This document shows positions 46,715 through 61,726 of a stretch of DNA of 64,000 bases, in pieces; position 1 is the first letter of the stretch, and each line of letters begins with the position of its first letter. This stretch comes from Elysia crispata. Taxonomy: Eukaryota > Mollusca > Gastropoda > Plakobranchidae. Position numbers and translations under genes: made by a program. The DNA lies in NCBI GenBank assembly GCA_033675545.1, contig JAWDGP010006556.1:199501-263500 (forward strand). Direction: 5' to 3'. Below the pieces are notes generated by a model. The model had not been told where the DNA came from, searched no databases, and was given only the letters and a program-made list of their open reading frames with translations.

Positions 46715-48067
46715 ATGTGCCGCCCTCTGGTCATGTTACCTACGCTGCTTGTTATACTCTTAATCTTCTCGGATATTTCAAGCCGTGGTCAGTTGGGCAT
46801 GGCAGTGGTGGAGGCCGCCAATCAGTCGGAGCTGTATGCCCTGATGGACTTTCTCTTCACCGGTTACAGACCGGAAGTCCGACCCTCAACTGCTGGAGAA
46901 CCTACGTACGTGTATATTGACATGCACCTTCTCTCTCTGCAAGATCTGGATGAGAAGTCCCAAGTGCTGGAGTCTTCCGTCATCATTGAAACTAGCTGGG
47001 TGGACGACTGGCTCTCTTGGAACCAGAGTCTCCATGGCGATGTCGCAGATTTCCTGTATCCACAGAGTAAGATCTGGCTGCCGGATGTGGTCATAGAAAA
47101 CTCGGTGGAGAGTCAGCGGCAGCTGGGCTATAACATGAACATGGTGCGTTTGGATCATTCAGGCTGGATCACTTGGAAACCAAGCCAGATCATAAGAACT
47201 GGATGCGATATCGACGTTACTTATTACCCTTTCGATACTCAGACTTGTAGCATTGTTGTAAGTACCTGGATGTCCACGAAAAGAGATATCGATATTGATC
47301 CTCAGACTGGCAATAACGGACTTTCTCTCAACCGATATAGTTCCAGCGGTACGTGGGAATTATTATCCAACTCTTTGGAGCTTCTACCTAATGATCATGA
47401 GTTGACACGTATCCAGTTTACAATAAAGCTGAAGCGACTTCGAACCTACTACATCGTGAACATCATCCTGCCGGTACTGTTCCTGTCGTCCACGGCCTCT
47501 ATGGTGTTTCTCCTGCCCGCCGACGCCGGCGAGAAGATCGGTATGGGCATCACAGTGCTGCTGGCCTACGCTGTCTACCTGACCATCATCGCCGACAACA
47601 TGCCACAGACTTCCCGGCAAGTGTCATACCTGGCTGTGTACCTCACGCTGTTGCTGGGCCTCACCGCTATGGGTGTGGTGCTCGCCGTGGTCATTCTTCA
47701 CATCCACCACAAGTCTGACGACTGTAAGATTGGGAAGCGGACAGCTAGAATGACCAGGAAACTAAGAATATTATTTTGTTTGTACAAAGCAAAACGTCCA
47801 CATACCGTTGTAAATGTCACAGAAACTGACGCCAAGACACAGGAATACGGTACATTGTGCCCTCGACCTCGCTCACGAGGGACAGTAGCACCCCTGGCAA
47901 GCGAGGCCGTCTCTCCCCCGCCTTCATATACCCAGAATGTGCAGGAAGAAGAAATCACTTGGCCTAAAGTGGCTGAAACCTTGGACAGAATTATGTTTTT
48001 CTTCACAAGCTGTTCGATCGTCGGCATCACGGCTCTCTTCCTCTCTATCCTCACTCTTGCGTCTTAG
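46715..48067 (+). CDS. R4: intronless nicotinic-type Cys-loop receptor subunit
   Basis: Fourth paralogue, 450 aa from the first ATG (46715), which directly precedes a signal peptide (RPLVMLPTLLVILLIF). In order it has two NQS glycosylation sites, loop A WLPDVVIENS, the Cys-loop CDIDVTYYPFDTQTC, loop B STWMS and a loop-C region without vicinal Cys. M1, M2 (ADAGEKIGMGITVLLAYAV, cation-type Glu), M3, a cytoplasmic loop with PPSY, and M4 (DRIMFFFTSCSIVGI) follow. The ectodomain and M1 are the most diverged of the four (FLSSTASMV against FLSFTAS, ADAGEK against AEAGEK), yet the M3-M4 loop is almost the same as in R3. The frame is intact in one exon. Pentamer formation with the paralogues and a chemosensory role are inference. 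Confidence 0.93.
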   Translation: MCRPLVMLPTLLVILLIFSDISSRGQLGMAVVEAANQSELYALMDFLFTGYRPEVRPSTAGEPTYVYIDMHLLSLQDLDEKSQVLESSVIIETSWVDDWLSWNQSLHGDVADFLYPQSKIWLPDVVIENSVESQRQLGYNMNMVRLDHSGWITWKPSQIIRTGCDIDVTYYPFDTQTCSIVVSTWMSTKRDIDIDPQTGNNGLSLNRYSSSGTWELLSNSLELLPNDHELTRIQFTIKLKRLRTYYIVNIILPVLFLSSTASMVFLLPADAGEKIGMGITVLLAYAVYLTIIADNMPQTSRQVSYLAVYLTLLLGLTAMGVVLAVVILHIHHKSDDCKIGKRTARMTRKLRILFCLYKAKRPHTVVNVTETDAKTQEYGTLCPRPRSRGTVAPLASEAVSPPPSYTQNVQEEEITWPKVAETLDRIMFFFTSCSIVGITALFLSILTLAS

Positions 48068-50910
48068 AAAGTTCGCAAAGTATTGCGAGCAGCTGACGGT
48101 TTCTGGAGTATCTTACTTTAACCAGGGTACTTTAGTGGGTTTTCAACTTGCATTCTTAAATGTTTGATATTTAAAAAAAAAACAGCTCTTTCAATCAATA
48201 CAAGACTAAAAGTAGTCGGAAAAATAAGTTTTTATTACCCAAGACGCCATGTGTTAGACGCTGCAAAACTTTAATGTTTTCGAATTACTCGCAGAATCGT
48301 AGTCGGTATATAAAACTATTTAGAGCTGGATATGGAAGTTGAGTAACCTATCAACGTGTGACCGGACCAGATTTTAAAATACTTTGCTAGACTGAATAGA
48401 TAGGAGGCTGACGAGTCATCGTAGCCCACGTCAAAAGCAATAGCTTGACATCACCCGAAAATTAGGTACAATTTATAAATCAGCCATTGGGGTTTTCTCT
48501 TTGGATAAACTTCCCAACCTCGTCACCCTTAACAGGCAAAAGTAATGGCAAAGCTTAGATTTCAAATGTTGATAGAAAGCTGCATAAAAAAATATGTATG
48601 AAAATAACCGAGGCTTCATGATTATATTGTAAACCAAGGGTTTTAAAACTATTAAAACTTTTTTTTACACAATAATAAAGCAAATTTGTGCATTGACAGG
48701 TCCTTTTTTGGTTCCTTAGTCACGGATTTCAATTGCTTTATTTGTTCTCTGGAATTTCAACGTGGTTAATGTTTAGCCCCACTATGTCTCTTACCAGTCG
48801 ATGATGGACAATCATTACTAGGATTTTCTCAATCATTACTATGATTGTCTGACTCTGAGATCGATAGACGAGGAGCTTAAGGTAGAAAACTATACATATA
48901 CATTGGGGCTTCCTAAAATATAGGCCAAGACACCGAAGTAAACAAACTTTTGCATGTTTGAGTTATAGTGATCTCTTTCTTTTATCTTTTGGACATAGTT
49001 AGGACAGAAATGTAGTTAGAACGCACTTATAATTGATTTCAGCCTACAGCTGTTCTAATTCTGCAAAATAAAAAAATGATATAAATCTCTATTACACTTA
49101 CTGCAAAAGTTTATTCACTTCGGTGACCTGGCCTGTATTGTAGGAACCTTTAATTTGCCTGCAGAAGTGCTTGTGTTTTTTCCTGTGAACGATGATCAAT
49201 GACAATAAGAAAACAAGATTTTATTTCACCCTGGTTTGGCCGTAAGCCAATTTTTGTCAAGAAAAATGTGATTTTTTTACCTAAATTTGTTGCTTAACCT
49301 TACTCAGAGTATTGAAATGTCTTAAAAATCAACAACTACCCAAGGTAGAAACTGCCCGGAGTTAGTAACGGAGCCTTGCAAACCAGCTTGGCGTTGATTC
49401 TTTATCTTGTAAGATGCTAAACTATTCGAACTCGACAAAACATCTTGTAAAAAACAGTTCCTGTCGCTGTTAGGCCGGATGGAGATAACCATTGTAAAAA
49501 GAATTTATGAGATTTATTTCCAATTCTAGAGGGTTGAGATGTAAGAAAAACCGCTGTGTAAAGTTCGTTGTTCATCCCACAGCGGATTTTAATTATTTCC
49601 CATCCAACATTCATGTTGTTACTTCTCATAAGAAAACTCTTGATCAAAGGCAAGAGGAAGAAGGTGAGGAAAAAAGTTATTGTTAGATTTCTTTCTCTTG
49701 TATACTATCATGCACTCTCTAAATAGGAAGGATTTCTCTGTATAAAGATTTTATTGACAATTTTCTTCACAAATATCAGAGAGAGCATGACACCAAAAGT
49801 GTTTGAAAAAAATTCCTACTTGTATTTTCCAAAAATTATTTGGTGTTCTCTAAAAATCAAGAAAAGAAGGGAAAATCCTTTTTCGATGTTTCCTACTGTT
49901 ATGTCAATTTAAAAATCATTCGTATTAAACCTTTATAGCTATTATTCTTCAAATCAGTTTCATGTAATTTTGTAAATCATTTTTTTTCCTCGTTAAAACT
50001 CGGGCGATTGTATCTCTCAAATGACTTCATTACATTCTCATAATATGTTTTAAGATAAACTTGTTATGCCCTTTACAACGCTTTTGAGTAAATATCCATA
50101 AATTACACAGAATGATATAATTACTTAGATAAGCGTTAATGTTTTATAAATATATTTTTATATGAATTTTACAGACTAACTAAAATATTGGAACGATAGG
50201 GAAGCCAAACTTTGATACATGTTTGAAAGCATAGTTTACCCTCTATGTTTATGTTTTATATGATGGTAAATGCTAGAGATACTAACACAATTAACTATGA
50301 GAATAAACTACCAGACTCATGGAAACCCTCAATACATTTCAGCTTGTTATAAACCAAAGACACATTGTATGTTCCTTGTTTCGTACTTGAATTATAAAAC
50401 ACATGTTAAATTGGCATTCTCAGTAACCGTGAAAAAAACATACGCCTTTATCATGGCGTCTTGTGAAATTGTGACATATAAATGCTTTTATCTAAAGATT
50501 TCTTTCCTAACCAGCGACTTTCTCTGTTAAATATCTCACTGTTGTATTTTCCTACATAAATTGCGTTTCTGTAAGTGATTTACTACAAAACACTAGATTT
50601 CAGAGGAATGATAGGAGAACGGACTGATAATTAATTTGCATTTGGTAGATCCAACGATGCATCATAAGATAGTGAAAGAAATAACATTGTAATTTTTGAA
50701 AAATAAACGGCTTTTATAATACTAACTTTGGATAATAAACAATGTACATTACAATTTACAAGAACTAGTTTGTGAATCTATTTAACTTAATACAACCGAG
50801 TTATTTTGATGTCTACTGGTATCAAAACAGTTCCCGAGTTTCTTAAAAATTTGATTGTAGATCTGTTCATTATCTTCTGGGCTGACAAGCAGATGGCTGT
50901 GGAGCTGCAA
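48068..50910. other. Intergenic downstream of R4
   Basis: AT-rich with no recognised gene, repeat or RNA. The ORF at 50270-50530 has no recognisable similarity. Confidence 0.5.
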
Positions 50911-51398
50911 TAGCTGCCAGTACGTTCACAGAGAAATTCTTGGCGCGTTCAACCCCATAAGTCGGTAGCTATATATTATTCAGTTCCTACCAACCCCATA
51001 AGTCGGTAGCTATATATTATTCAGTTCCTACCAACCCCATGTTCGGTAGCTATATATTATTCAGTTCCTACCAACCCCATAAGTCGGTAGCTATATATTA
51101 TTCAGTTCCTACCAACCCCATAAGTCGGTAGCTATATATTATTCAGTTCCTACCCAGCTGCCAGTATGTTCACAGAGAAATTCTTGGCGCGTTCAACCCC
51201 ATAAGTCGGTAGCTATATATTATTCAGTTCCTACCAACCCCATAAGTCGGTAGCTATATATTATTCAGTTCCTACCAACCCCATAAGTCGGTAGCTATAT
51301 ATTATTCAGTTCCTACCCAGCTGCCAGTATGTTCACAGAGAAATTCTTGGCGCGTTCAACCCCATAAGTCGGTAGCTATATATTATTCAGTTCCTACC
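50911..51398. repeat. Two-level tandem repeat: 41-bp unit (9 copies) and 40-bp separator (3 copies)
   Basis: The separator (40 bp, opening AGCTGCCAGTATGTTCACAG) occurs at 50911-50950, 51155-51194 and 51318-51357. It is followed by five, three and one copies of a 41-bp unit opening AACCCCATAAGTCGGTAGCT (starts 50951, 50992, 51033, 51073, 51114; 51195, 51236, 51277; 51358). Copy 3 is 40 bp because of a small change (CATGTTCGG). Units are otherwise near identical. Part of a further separator (CAGC) follows the last unit. Confidence 0.97.
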
Positions 51399-53016
51399 CA
51401 GCGGAGACTTTGTCATTTGCAGAAAGTGGTTGGGACCACTTTGATGCGAACCAGCTATAGCAACAAAAAAAAAACAAAAACAAAAAAAACAACAACAACA
51501 ACAAAGAAACAAAAAAAAAGAAAAGTTCTAGACAAACCTCAGCCTAGAATTTCAGCTCAAGATCCAACAAGGTTTTTAAAGGTTTACATGTGGGGTGGAG
51601 AAAAAGATTGAGCATTCAACGTTAATTCATGTAAACTTTACTATAAATAGGTACCACAAAGTGATTTTTCTACCCAGCAAATTTGAATATACCCAATTGT
51701 ACTGTAAAGATCTTGTTAAAATATGAAATTTCCAACAAATTTCATCAAAATCCGTTGGTAAATAAAAGTTTTACAGCTGTTTCAATTTTGCGCATAACGA
51801 CACAAAACAAATTGCGTGCATCGGGTTGTTTTTAAGGACATATAAAAGTCATTTGTTAAATCTTATGAAACAAAAAAGGACATATTTACAAAGTCCAAGA
51901 CAATGACTATACACATACGAAATTTCACGGAGATAGAAAGTAAACAAAAGAATTTATTGGTCATGAAATATGGCCAAAAACACTTGTGGCATATCAAAAT
52001 TACAAGCAAATACTCTAGATGAGGCACTTTTGGACCATCGTAAAAAAACACATATTCTTCAGATTGTTTCAATACTTAGTTTGCTAATACACAATATTGT
52101 ATTTAGTTGACTCAATTTTTGTCAGCAACCTAGAAAGCCATTTTGAAAAGATAGAGAAAACCAAAATTGGCATAGCGCCAAATTTTGCGCCTTGGAAGAA
52201 AATTGGTAAAAAAGCGAATCATATTGTAGAAATTATATCATAAAAAACACAGTTTTCGTACTAGAGTAATGAAACTTTCGGAGTTTATGGTTTTTTAGAT
52301 GCTGAACCTGATTATGCTATCTATTTGATAATTTGACCACTGTTTCTATTTCAAAACTGCATTGTAAGTCAATGATAGAAGTAAAAAATTAATAGTCACA
52401 GATGAATTATGATTGAACATATATTTTCAAATGTATACATGATAAAGCATTATGATTTTGATAGTTGTAGAAAACTCCCATGATAAACTGAGGTTCAATA
52501 CACGCTTACATTAAAGCTGAAACTGAATGACTGTAAAAGAAAGTATTACATAAGAGACAAAATACATTACAGTTTTCAAAATATAAATTGAGAACCAATT
52601 CATGTAAAGGAATTAGCAAGCCTGAAAATATCAATATTTTGTTAAATGAAAACAATTTGAGCCTGCAACTTTTATAAAGTATAAACAGAAATTTTCGTTT
52701 CTTTTAAATTGTGAAGGTTTCTGTTCCGTGTATATGTTTTTTTAAGCCGCACCTATGGTTTTTCCCACTCTGCTTACCTCTCGGTCTCACTACCTCTTTT
52801 GCCAGACATACTATGTACCTGTATCAGTGTCACTTTTTTGTTGACTACCTACCTGTACACTTCGCTAATGAAAGTATCTATACTGTTTGTACCTTGCAGC
52901 GTTTTCTGTTTGTTTTACTAAATAAACCTTGAACCCAACAACAACATCAAGCAACAGTTTCTGTCAAATTTATTTTCACCGTAACAGCATTGTATTTAAT
53001 AATCATCATCAGAACT

Positions 53017-53262
53017 TTAATTTTGAATGATTGTCTTTTGCCTAATGAACCCCCCTCTTTTAGAGGGGGGTTCATTGCATATCTTTCCAAGCAAAGTCTG
53101 GTAAAGATTTGCAGCAGTACCTGTCAGTCTTAAGTCCTCTTGCCCCATCACTAATTTTCTATTATCGAATCTGATCTTTAAGATTTTCTGCTTTTCCATT
53201 TTTATATAACTGATCAAGCCCAGCTTTTGTGGTGCACAAACCACCTTGACACAAAACCGCAT
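53017..53262 (-). CDS. Unassigned ORF (81 codons)
   Basis: The composition looks protein-like (KIRFDNRKLVMGQEDLRLTG, then TAANLYQTLLGKICNEPP), unlike the low-complexity ORFs around it, but I do not recognise a family. It runs through the perfect GA/C-rich hairpin at 53044-53076. It could be a remnant of a mobile element or chance. Confidence 0.15.
   Translation of the reverse strand: MRFCVKVVCAPQKLGLISYIKMEKQKILKIRFDNRKLVMGQEDLRLTGTAANLYQTLLGKICNEPPSKRGGFIRQKTIIQN
53044..53076. repeat. Perfect 15-bp hairpin with C6/G6 core
   Basis: AATGAACCCCCCTCT and AGAGGGGGGTTCATT are exact reverse complements separated by TTT. It stands in otherwise AT-rich DNA with no transposon ends recognised. Confidence 0.93.
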
Positions 53263-53686
53263 TCATAATTTTAACTTATTACAAAAGAATTCCAACTGCT
53301 TTTTTTTTACTTGGAACCATAGGGGCGCAATGGAGTTACAGGAGTGAGAAAATGATTCAAAGATGAAAATCAGTTGAATAAAAAGAGGAAAGCCTGGCTA
53401 ACGAGAAAGTATTACTAAAAGTACAGAGGAGTCCATATACATTCAACACCTAAGGGAAACTTTTGCTTCAAGTCAACTTTGTTTGTCAGCACTATTTTGT
53501 ATTTCTTTACAAATTAAATTGCAATATTTAAAGCCAACTTTTGCCTACAGTCAACTAACTTTTTTGGTCCTGAGGTATTTATCCAGACTCCAGTGTAAAG
53601 TCTATGGAAGTAAAGAAAGGGCCAGGAGTGGACAGAACGACGAAAAAGATACTGATTTTGAGGATGAAGACGATCATTACATTGAT

Positions 53687-53784
53687 TATGGTGATGATAA
53701 TGATGATGATGGTGATAATGATGATGATGGTGATGATGATGATGATGTGATGATGATAATGATGATGATTAGGATGATGATGAA

Positions 53785-53837
<53 letters not shown>
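53687..53837. repeat. (GAT)n trinucleotide array
   Basis: GAT repeats with GGT/AAT interruptions at the left and about 17 pure units at the right. Confidence 0.95.
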
Positions 53838-53838
<1 letters not shown>

Positions 53839-54029
53839 AAAACTGTCTTCACAAGCATGGGCATTATTAACACTGTATCGCCGATAATATTTTTTGTTTT
53901 ATCATGTTTCACTACTTCAAAGATAAAAATGAGCCTGACTTTAACAACAGAAGAAAGAAATTTGGCCACTTCACTCTGTGTATCTCTGAATCCATTGGAA
54001 GCTAGGAAGCGAGAAAGAGAAACAGAAAA

Positions 54030-56483
<2,454 letters not shown>

Positions 56484-56575
<92 letters not shown>
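56484..56575. repeat. (TA)n(GA)n compound microsatellite
   Basis: About 20 TA units switch to about 25 GA units, the same order as at 37416-37471. Confidence 0.96.
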
Positions 56576-56578
<3 letters not shown>

Positions 56579-56826
56579 ATAAACAATTATACATGTTAAG
56601 TTCATCTAAATATGCTTTAAGTTTAATTAGCTTTTCCCTTTATGGTCTCTGCGATATCACTTTATAGAGAGAAGGTGTGCTGAAGTGGGAGCCAAAGTTT
56701 TTTAAAAGCCTTTTAACTAAAATCTCTGATACTCAAAGTGCCCTCAATACTTTAACCTTAAGTTTCATATTTCATTATATGGTGTATCGGTGTCATTATC
56801 AATTTCCTTAACTGTTTATTGTTTAG

Positions 56827-57509
56827 GGGAAGAAAGTGCACTGTTACAATCTGTAAGAGGGGCTATGCCAGTCAGAAGGGGAAAGAAAGTGAAACGGTTA
56901 TTTTATAATTATGGTTTTCCGAAGGACCCAACTGAATGTCATAAATGGGTTTCGAGTCTCCCAAACAAAGTTGAGAAAGTGACTGAACATATTGGAGTAT
57001 GTAGTCGACACTGGCTCTCTGATACTCCTCACATTCGAAGAGGAAGATAATATTTATAATCTCTATGCATCCTCCTATTAACTTTGGTGAGATACCTTCA
57101 CCATCCATATCACATGCTCATCCAAAAACTCCTCGCCCTACCAAAAAAAAAAGCTGTCAGTGAAAACAAAGTCAGAGAAATTGACGAACTGGATACATTC
57201 ATAGTAAAAAATAACTTTAACTGTGACACTGTTAAGGAAGCCCTTCAAGAAAGTTTGCTCCTCTATGGACTCAGTGCTTGTAATGCAGATAGAACAGAAC
57301 AAGCACTTGCCAGCTTCAGTCGCGGTGGTTGTATGCATGAATATGTTATATACTTCCATATTAGACTTAGAGATGCAGATGCAGGAGTGACTGTAATTCA
57401 ATTTGAAGACTACAACGGTTTTAAATTGGTAACACACCCAAATTTCCCCTGTAAAACGGTGAATCAATGGGATCAGCTAGAAGTTGTCCTTCATTTTTAC
57501 ACTGGAACA
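56827..57509 (+). pseudogene. THAP-type zinc-finger protein remnant
   Basis: An acceptor-like TTTATTGTTTAG precedes KCTVTICKRGYASQKGKESE in one frame. The rest follows in another frame, beginning LFYNYGFPKDPTECHKW and ending HIGVCSRHW. Together the two frames give the C-x4-C ... C-x2-H spacing of a THAP DNA-binding finger (about 49 residues between the second and third Cys), including the FP and W landmarks. Further on, EIPSPSISHAHPKTPRPTKK (first frame) and a 140-codon open segment with ENKVREIDELDTFIVKNNFN and FSRGGCMHEYVIYFHIRLRD continue in shifted frames, ending at a donor-like AACAG/GTTAGT at 57509. Frame changes near 56880, 57050 and 57150 indicate a decayed gene or DNA-transposon-derived gene, unless the assembly has indels. 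I do not recognise the C-terminal part. Confidence 0.5.
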
Positions 57510-57649
57510 GGTTAGTACTGCCCATTATTCTGACCACCCCCCCCCCTCCCACATACACATAGACTTCTGTCTGTATCTCTTTCACTCTAAATATCACCAT
57601 ATCTTTTTTTTTGTCTTTCACATTCTGTCATTCCTTGTTTTGCTCTTGA

Positions 57650-57793
57650 CATGTCACTCCAGTGCCTTTATTTAATGTAGCCTACTGTAACACTGTGTTA
57701 TCAAGTCTCGAAAAGGTGTACATGTGGATCTGAGTTTCAAAGTGTAAATATTTGAATGTAATAGAAATTATGATGAGAAGGAAGAGTGTGTGC

Positions 57794-57871
<78 letters not shown>

Positions 57872-57900
57872 CCCGGAAGGGTTAAGAGTCGGATTGAGCT
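57650..57900. repeat. Segmental duplication copy A with (GA)n core
   Basis: Sequence from TGTCACTCCAGTGCC through TCTCGAAAAGGTGTACATGT to a GA array (57795-57870) and GAGTCGGATT matches copy B at 58333-58640. Confidence 0.85.
57795..57870. repeat. (GA)n microsatellite
   Basis: GA array inside duplication copy A. Confidence 0.97.
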
Positions 57901-58021
57901 AGAGAGATGAAAGAAAGAGAGAAGGTCAGATATAAAGCGCACATGGCTAGCTCCTATTACCATATCTAGCACCCCCCTTTTCCACACAAATAGACCTCTG
58001 GCTGTCTGTATCTCTTTCACC

Positions 58022-58023
<2 letters not shown>

Positions 58024-58085
<62 letters not shown>

Positions 58086-58174
58086 CATTATTTTATCTCT
58101 TGCTCTAAGATTCTACGTACCTACTATGTTTGTTTTTGTTCCTTGGTCGAATTTTACAAAATTATAATCTCTGT

Positions 58175-58252
<78 letters not shown>

Positions 58253-58264
58253 TTTCCCTCTCTC
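58024..58264. repeat. Two (TC)n arrays and a C run
   Basis: TC arrays at 58024-58082 and 58184-58264, the second preceded by about ten C. They lie between the two duplication copies in the opposite purine/pyrimidine sense to the GA arrays, so they could form intrastrand GA-TC pairs. Confidence 0.95.
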
Positions 58265-58332
58265 TTCATTTGCTTCTTCTGACTTGATACAATTAAAAAC
58301 TCTCCTCATTATCTGATGTACGTGTTCTTAGT

Positions 58333-58633
<301 letters not shown>

Positions 58634-58640
<7 letters not shown>

Positions 58641-58646
58641 AGAGAG

Positions 58647-58714
<68 letters not shown>
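58634..58714. repeat. (GA)n microsatellite
   Basis: A second GA array immediately after copy B. Confidence 0.97.
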
Positions 58715-58715
<1 letters not shown>

Positions 58716-58869
58716 ACATTGCTAGCACCCCGCAGACCGGCCCATCTGAATAATATTACATAACCTATGAACAGGCCTCCTAGATAATTGGTACTGGTCT
58801 AAACGGACACAGACATAACGTGACGTCACAAAATTCGTGTTTGACTCAGATTTCACTTCCTTTCCACCA

Positions 58870-59705
58870 ATGTTCAAAATGGAGAAAGGACGTATGTTCA
58901 AAAAATATGAAGAGTTTGAGGCAGCCCTTAAATCATTTTCAGTGGCACTCACAGTCTATTTGTGAAAAGATCGAGTGAGTCAGTGAAAGAACTAATACTG
59001 AAGTACCTAAAATATAAAATCATTCTCTTTGTGTGCAAGCACTCCCCGTCCAAACACACCAGCTCCTCGACGGGTCAGCACCCATGCCAAAGGTAAGTCC
59101 CATCAATTGTGCTAATGAGATCTAGAGTTAAATATAGATAGGTCTTATATCCAGATCTAGACGATCTGATTTTAGATTTTAGTGGTTGGTTAAAGATAAG
59201 GGGTGAGTTATCCTAAGCCTAGATTTTTAAATCCTTCCCTGCCTCTTGGAGTAGATCTAGATCTAGATTCTAGATCTATAGGCCTAACAGAATGGAAAAT
59301 TTGGCATGAGGGCACCAAAAGCCTTATTGAAAGGCATTGTCAGAGTACTGATCTGAAACATTTTGCAGTTCATAGGACAAATATTTTAATTTACTGTAGA
59401 TCTAGATTTGCCAATCAATCATTTATTTTGAGGTTTCAGATTTTATAAGCCAAAGTTATTTTTCTTTAGATGTTGGCCACTGCCTACCATGTGGCTTGAT
59501 GCTATACACTAAATGAACTTTGTAGCATTCAACTCTATCTATAGATACATAACTACATACTCTTCATCACTTTCACAGGTCCCTCAAACTAGATTGTCAA
59601 GCCAAGATTCGGTTGAAGATCCAGAGGCCGAAAGACCAGTCTCCGCCCTTCCTGGCCATCACAGTGCAGTATTTGAACCATCAAGGGCATGGCCTCACCC
59701 AAGAA
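58870..59705 (+). pseudogene. ZSWIM3-like N-terminal domain, two exons, one frameshift
   Basis: Exon 1 (58870-59092) starts MFKMEKGRMFKKYEEFEAAL, then shifts by one base near 58934 into GTHSLFVKRSSESVKELILK, YLKYKIILFVCKHSPSK and TGQHPCQR, ending at donor GTAAGT. Exon 2 (59579-59705) follows acceptor TTTCACAG, restores the split Arg and reads SLKLDCQAKIRLKIQRPKDQ, then FLAITVQYLNHQGHGLTQE, ending at a possible donor GTAATT. The order (F..Y.EF..AL, LKYK..FVCKH, TG..P.QR, C.AKIRL, V...NH.GH) resembles the N-terminal region of ZSWIM3-type proteins, which are related to MULE transposases. The conserved split codon across a 486-bp intron supports a once-functional gene. The SWIM finger is not found. 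This assignment is from recalled motifs only. Confidence 0.5.
59093..59578 (+). other. Intron of the ZSWIM3-like fragment
   Basis: GT-AG intron between the two matching exons. It contains several AGATCTAGAT/TCTAGAT oligomers, a local motif cluster also seen at 36955-37135. Confidence 0.5.
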
Positions 59706-60426
59706 GTAATTACACTTTCCTTTGTTTTTTTCTATTCTGCCTCTTATGGAAATAAATACATATTTTCATATACATGCGGACTGTGGAGAAAAGACAGGAA
59801 AGCCTGCATTGCTTGTTCGCTTGTACTGTTACAATGCAGGCAGGGCAAAATGCTAAGGATTTTTTTCTATTAAAAGTTTTGGTGCTTTCTTTCCAGTTTT
59901 TACAGGTTGGGAAGCAGTGTCAATTTTGCAGAAATAAATTGAATATAGGAAAAAAAGGTGTTATTTAGCTCTGTCGTTATAGCAATGGTTTTCGCTATTC
60001 GAGGTGTTAAACATGGGTTCCACTGTACAGGAAAGAGAATTGTCCGTAAATTTAGGGAATTCTGTATACATTATTCATTCATGTGATCCCCCACAAATTC
60101 TGTCCTTGGACAGACAAACTTTTGTTGAAGGTTGGACGTGCAAAAGAAATGGTAAAAATATAATTCTACGCTGAGTACGATATTTTTCCATTATTATTAA
60201 TATAAATTTTTATACATTTCAATTCCAATATTGAGATTTGTATTGTACTTCAAACTATCCATGATATTGGTGTTTATTTTATCATTCATGTGTATAAAAA
60301 AAATTTCTTCTCTCTATCTTTACACCCACAGCTCACCGTTATTTCCAACGAAAGATCATTCTTATTTCTTCATATGATAATAGTGAGTACAGCTAGGTGT
60401 TTCGTTTTTTTTGTCAGGATACCATA

Positions 60427-60428
<2 letters not shown>
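59706..60428. other. Intergenic
   Basis: No further exon of the ZSWIM3-like gene could be recognised. AT-rich. Confidence 0.45.
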
Positions 60429-61008
<580 letters not shown>

Positions 61009-61344
61009 CTTCTTTTCTTCCCTATCCCTTCTCTGTGTAACTCGTTCCTTTCTATTCATAATTATATGTTCCTCTCAACATCTTCAGTGATAATCTGACA
61101 GAGATCTTCAACCTCTTCTTCATTTTGAGAAGATCAGCAGCCACAGACTAAGCAACTTGAGACAATGTGCTTTTGAGAGAGAATCCTTACCATCTACTGA
61201 GTTTTGAAGAGTGACGCAACACCTAGTTTTGCCCTTGATGTGTAAGTTAATCTTCTTTTCTCAAGAATTTTAAACTACTTTAAATTCATGTGATCACTGC
61301 TTTTGATGTCATAGAAAAAGTGCTGAGACCTTCTGTTGGTTCAA

Positions 61345-61726
61345 TTCAAGCAGCCTTGTGACATCAAGGCATTATTATTATTTTTTTGTGTGTGTGTTTT
61401 TCTTCGTTTTCTTCAGTAGGACAGACAGGTTTTTCAATCTTTCATGTCATCTCTTTTCTTATCCTCTCAGCTTAAAACAAACTTCATCTTTCACAAAAAT
61501 CATTTTTCTTTTGGATTTTCTCAAAAAATTAAGAGAGGGAAAAAATCATTTCTTCTTGCTTTAAGTCTTTGAAGGTCGAGACAAATTTTGGGCTACGTTT
61601 GTAGATCAATCAAAGGTAGTCAGCTAACACCCCATGTACAAGTGAGACTAACATGTTTACCTTCTTAAATTCATGTCTTTCTTTTCAACCAAATTTCATG
61701 TCTGCAAAGTGTTGTCTGTGAGTACA
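61345..61726. repeat. Tandem duplication copy A (~380 bp)
   Basis: Starts TTCAAGCAGCCTTGTGACAT and ends near GTGTTGTCTGTGAGTACA. Collinear with copy B at 61931-62317, with scattered substitutions and a few small indels. No protein is recognised in it; the ORFs in both copies are serine/phenylalanine-rich and unconvincing. Confidence 0.93.

Larger units (their letters stand above)
51420..53640. other. Intergenic
   Basis: Contains A-rich simple sequence (51462-51520). A stretch around 52700-52930 ends AAATAAACC and could be the tail of an old retroposed or transcribed sequence. I see no confident coding. Confidence 0.45.
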
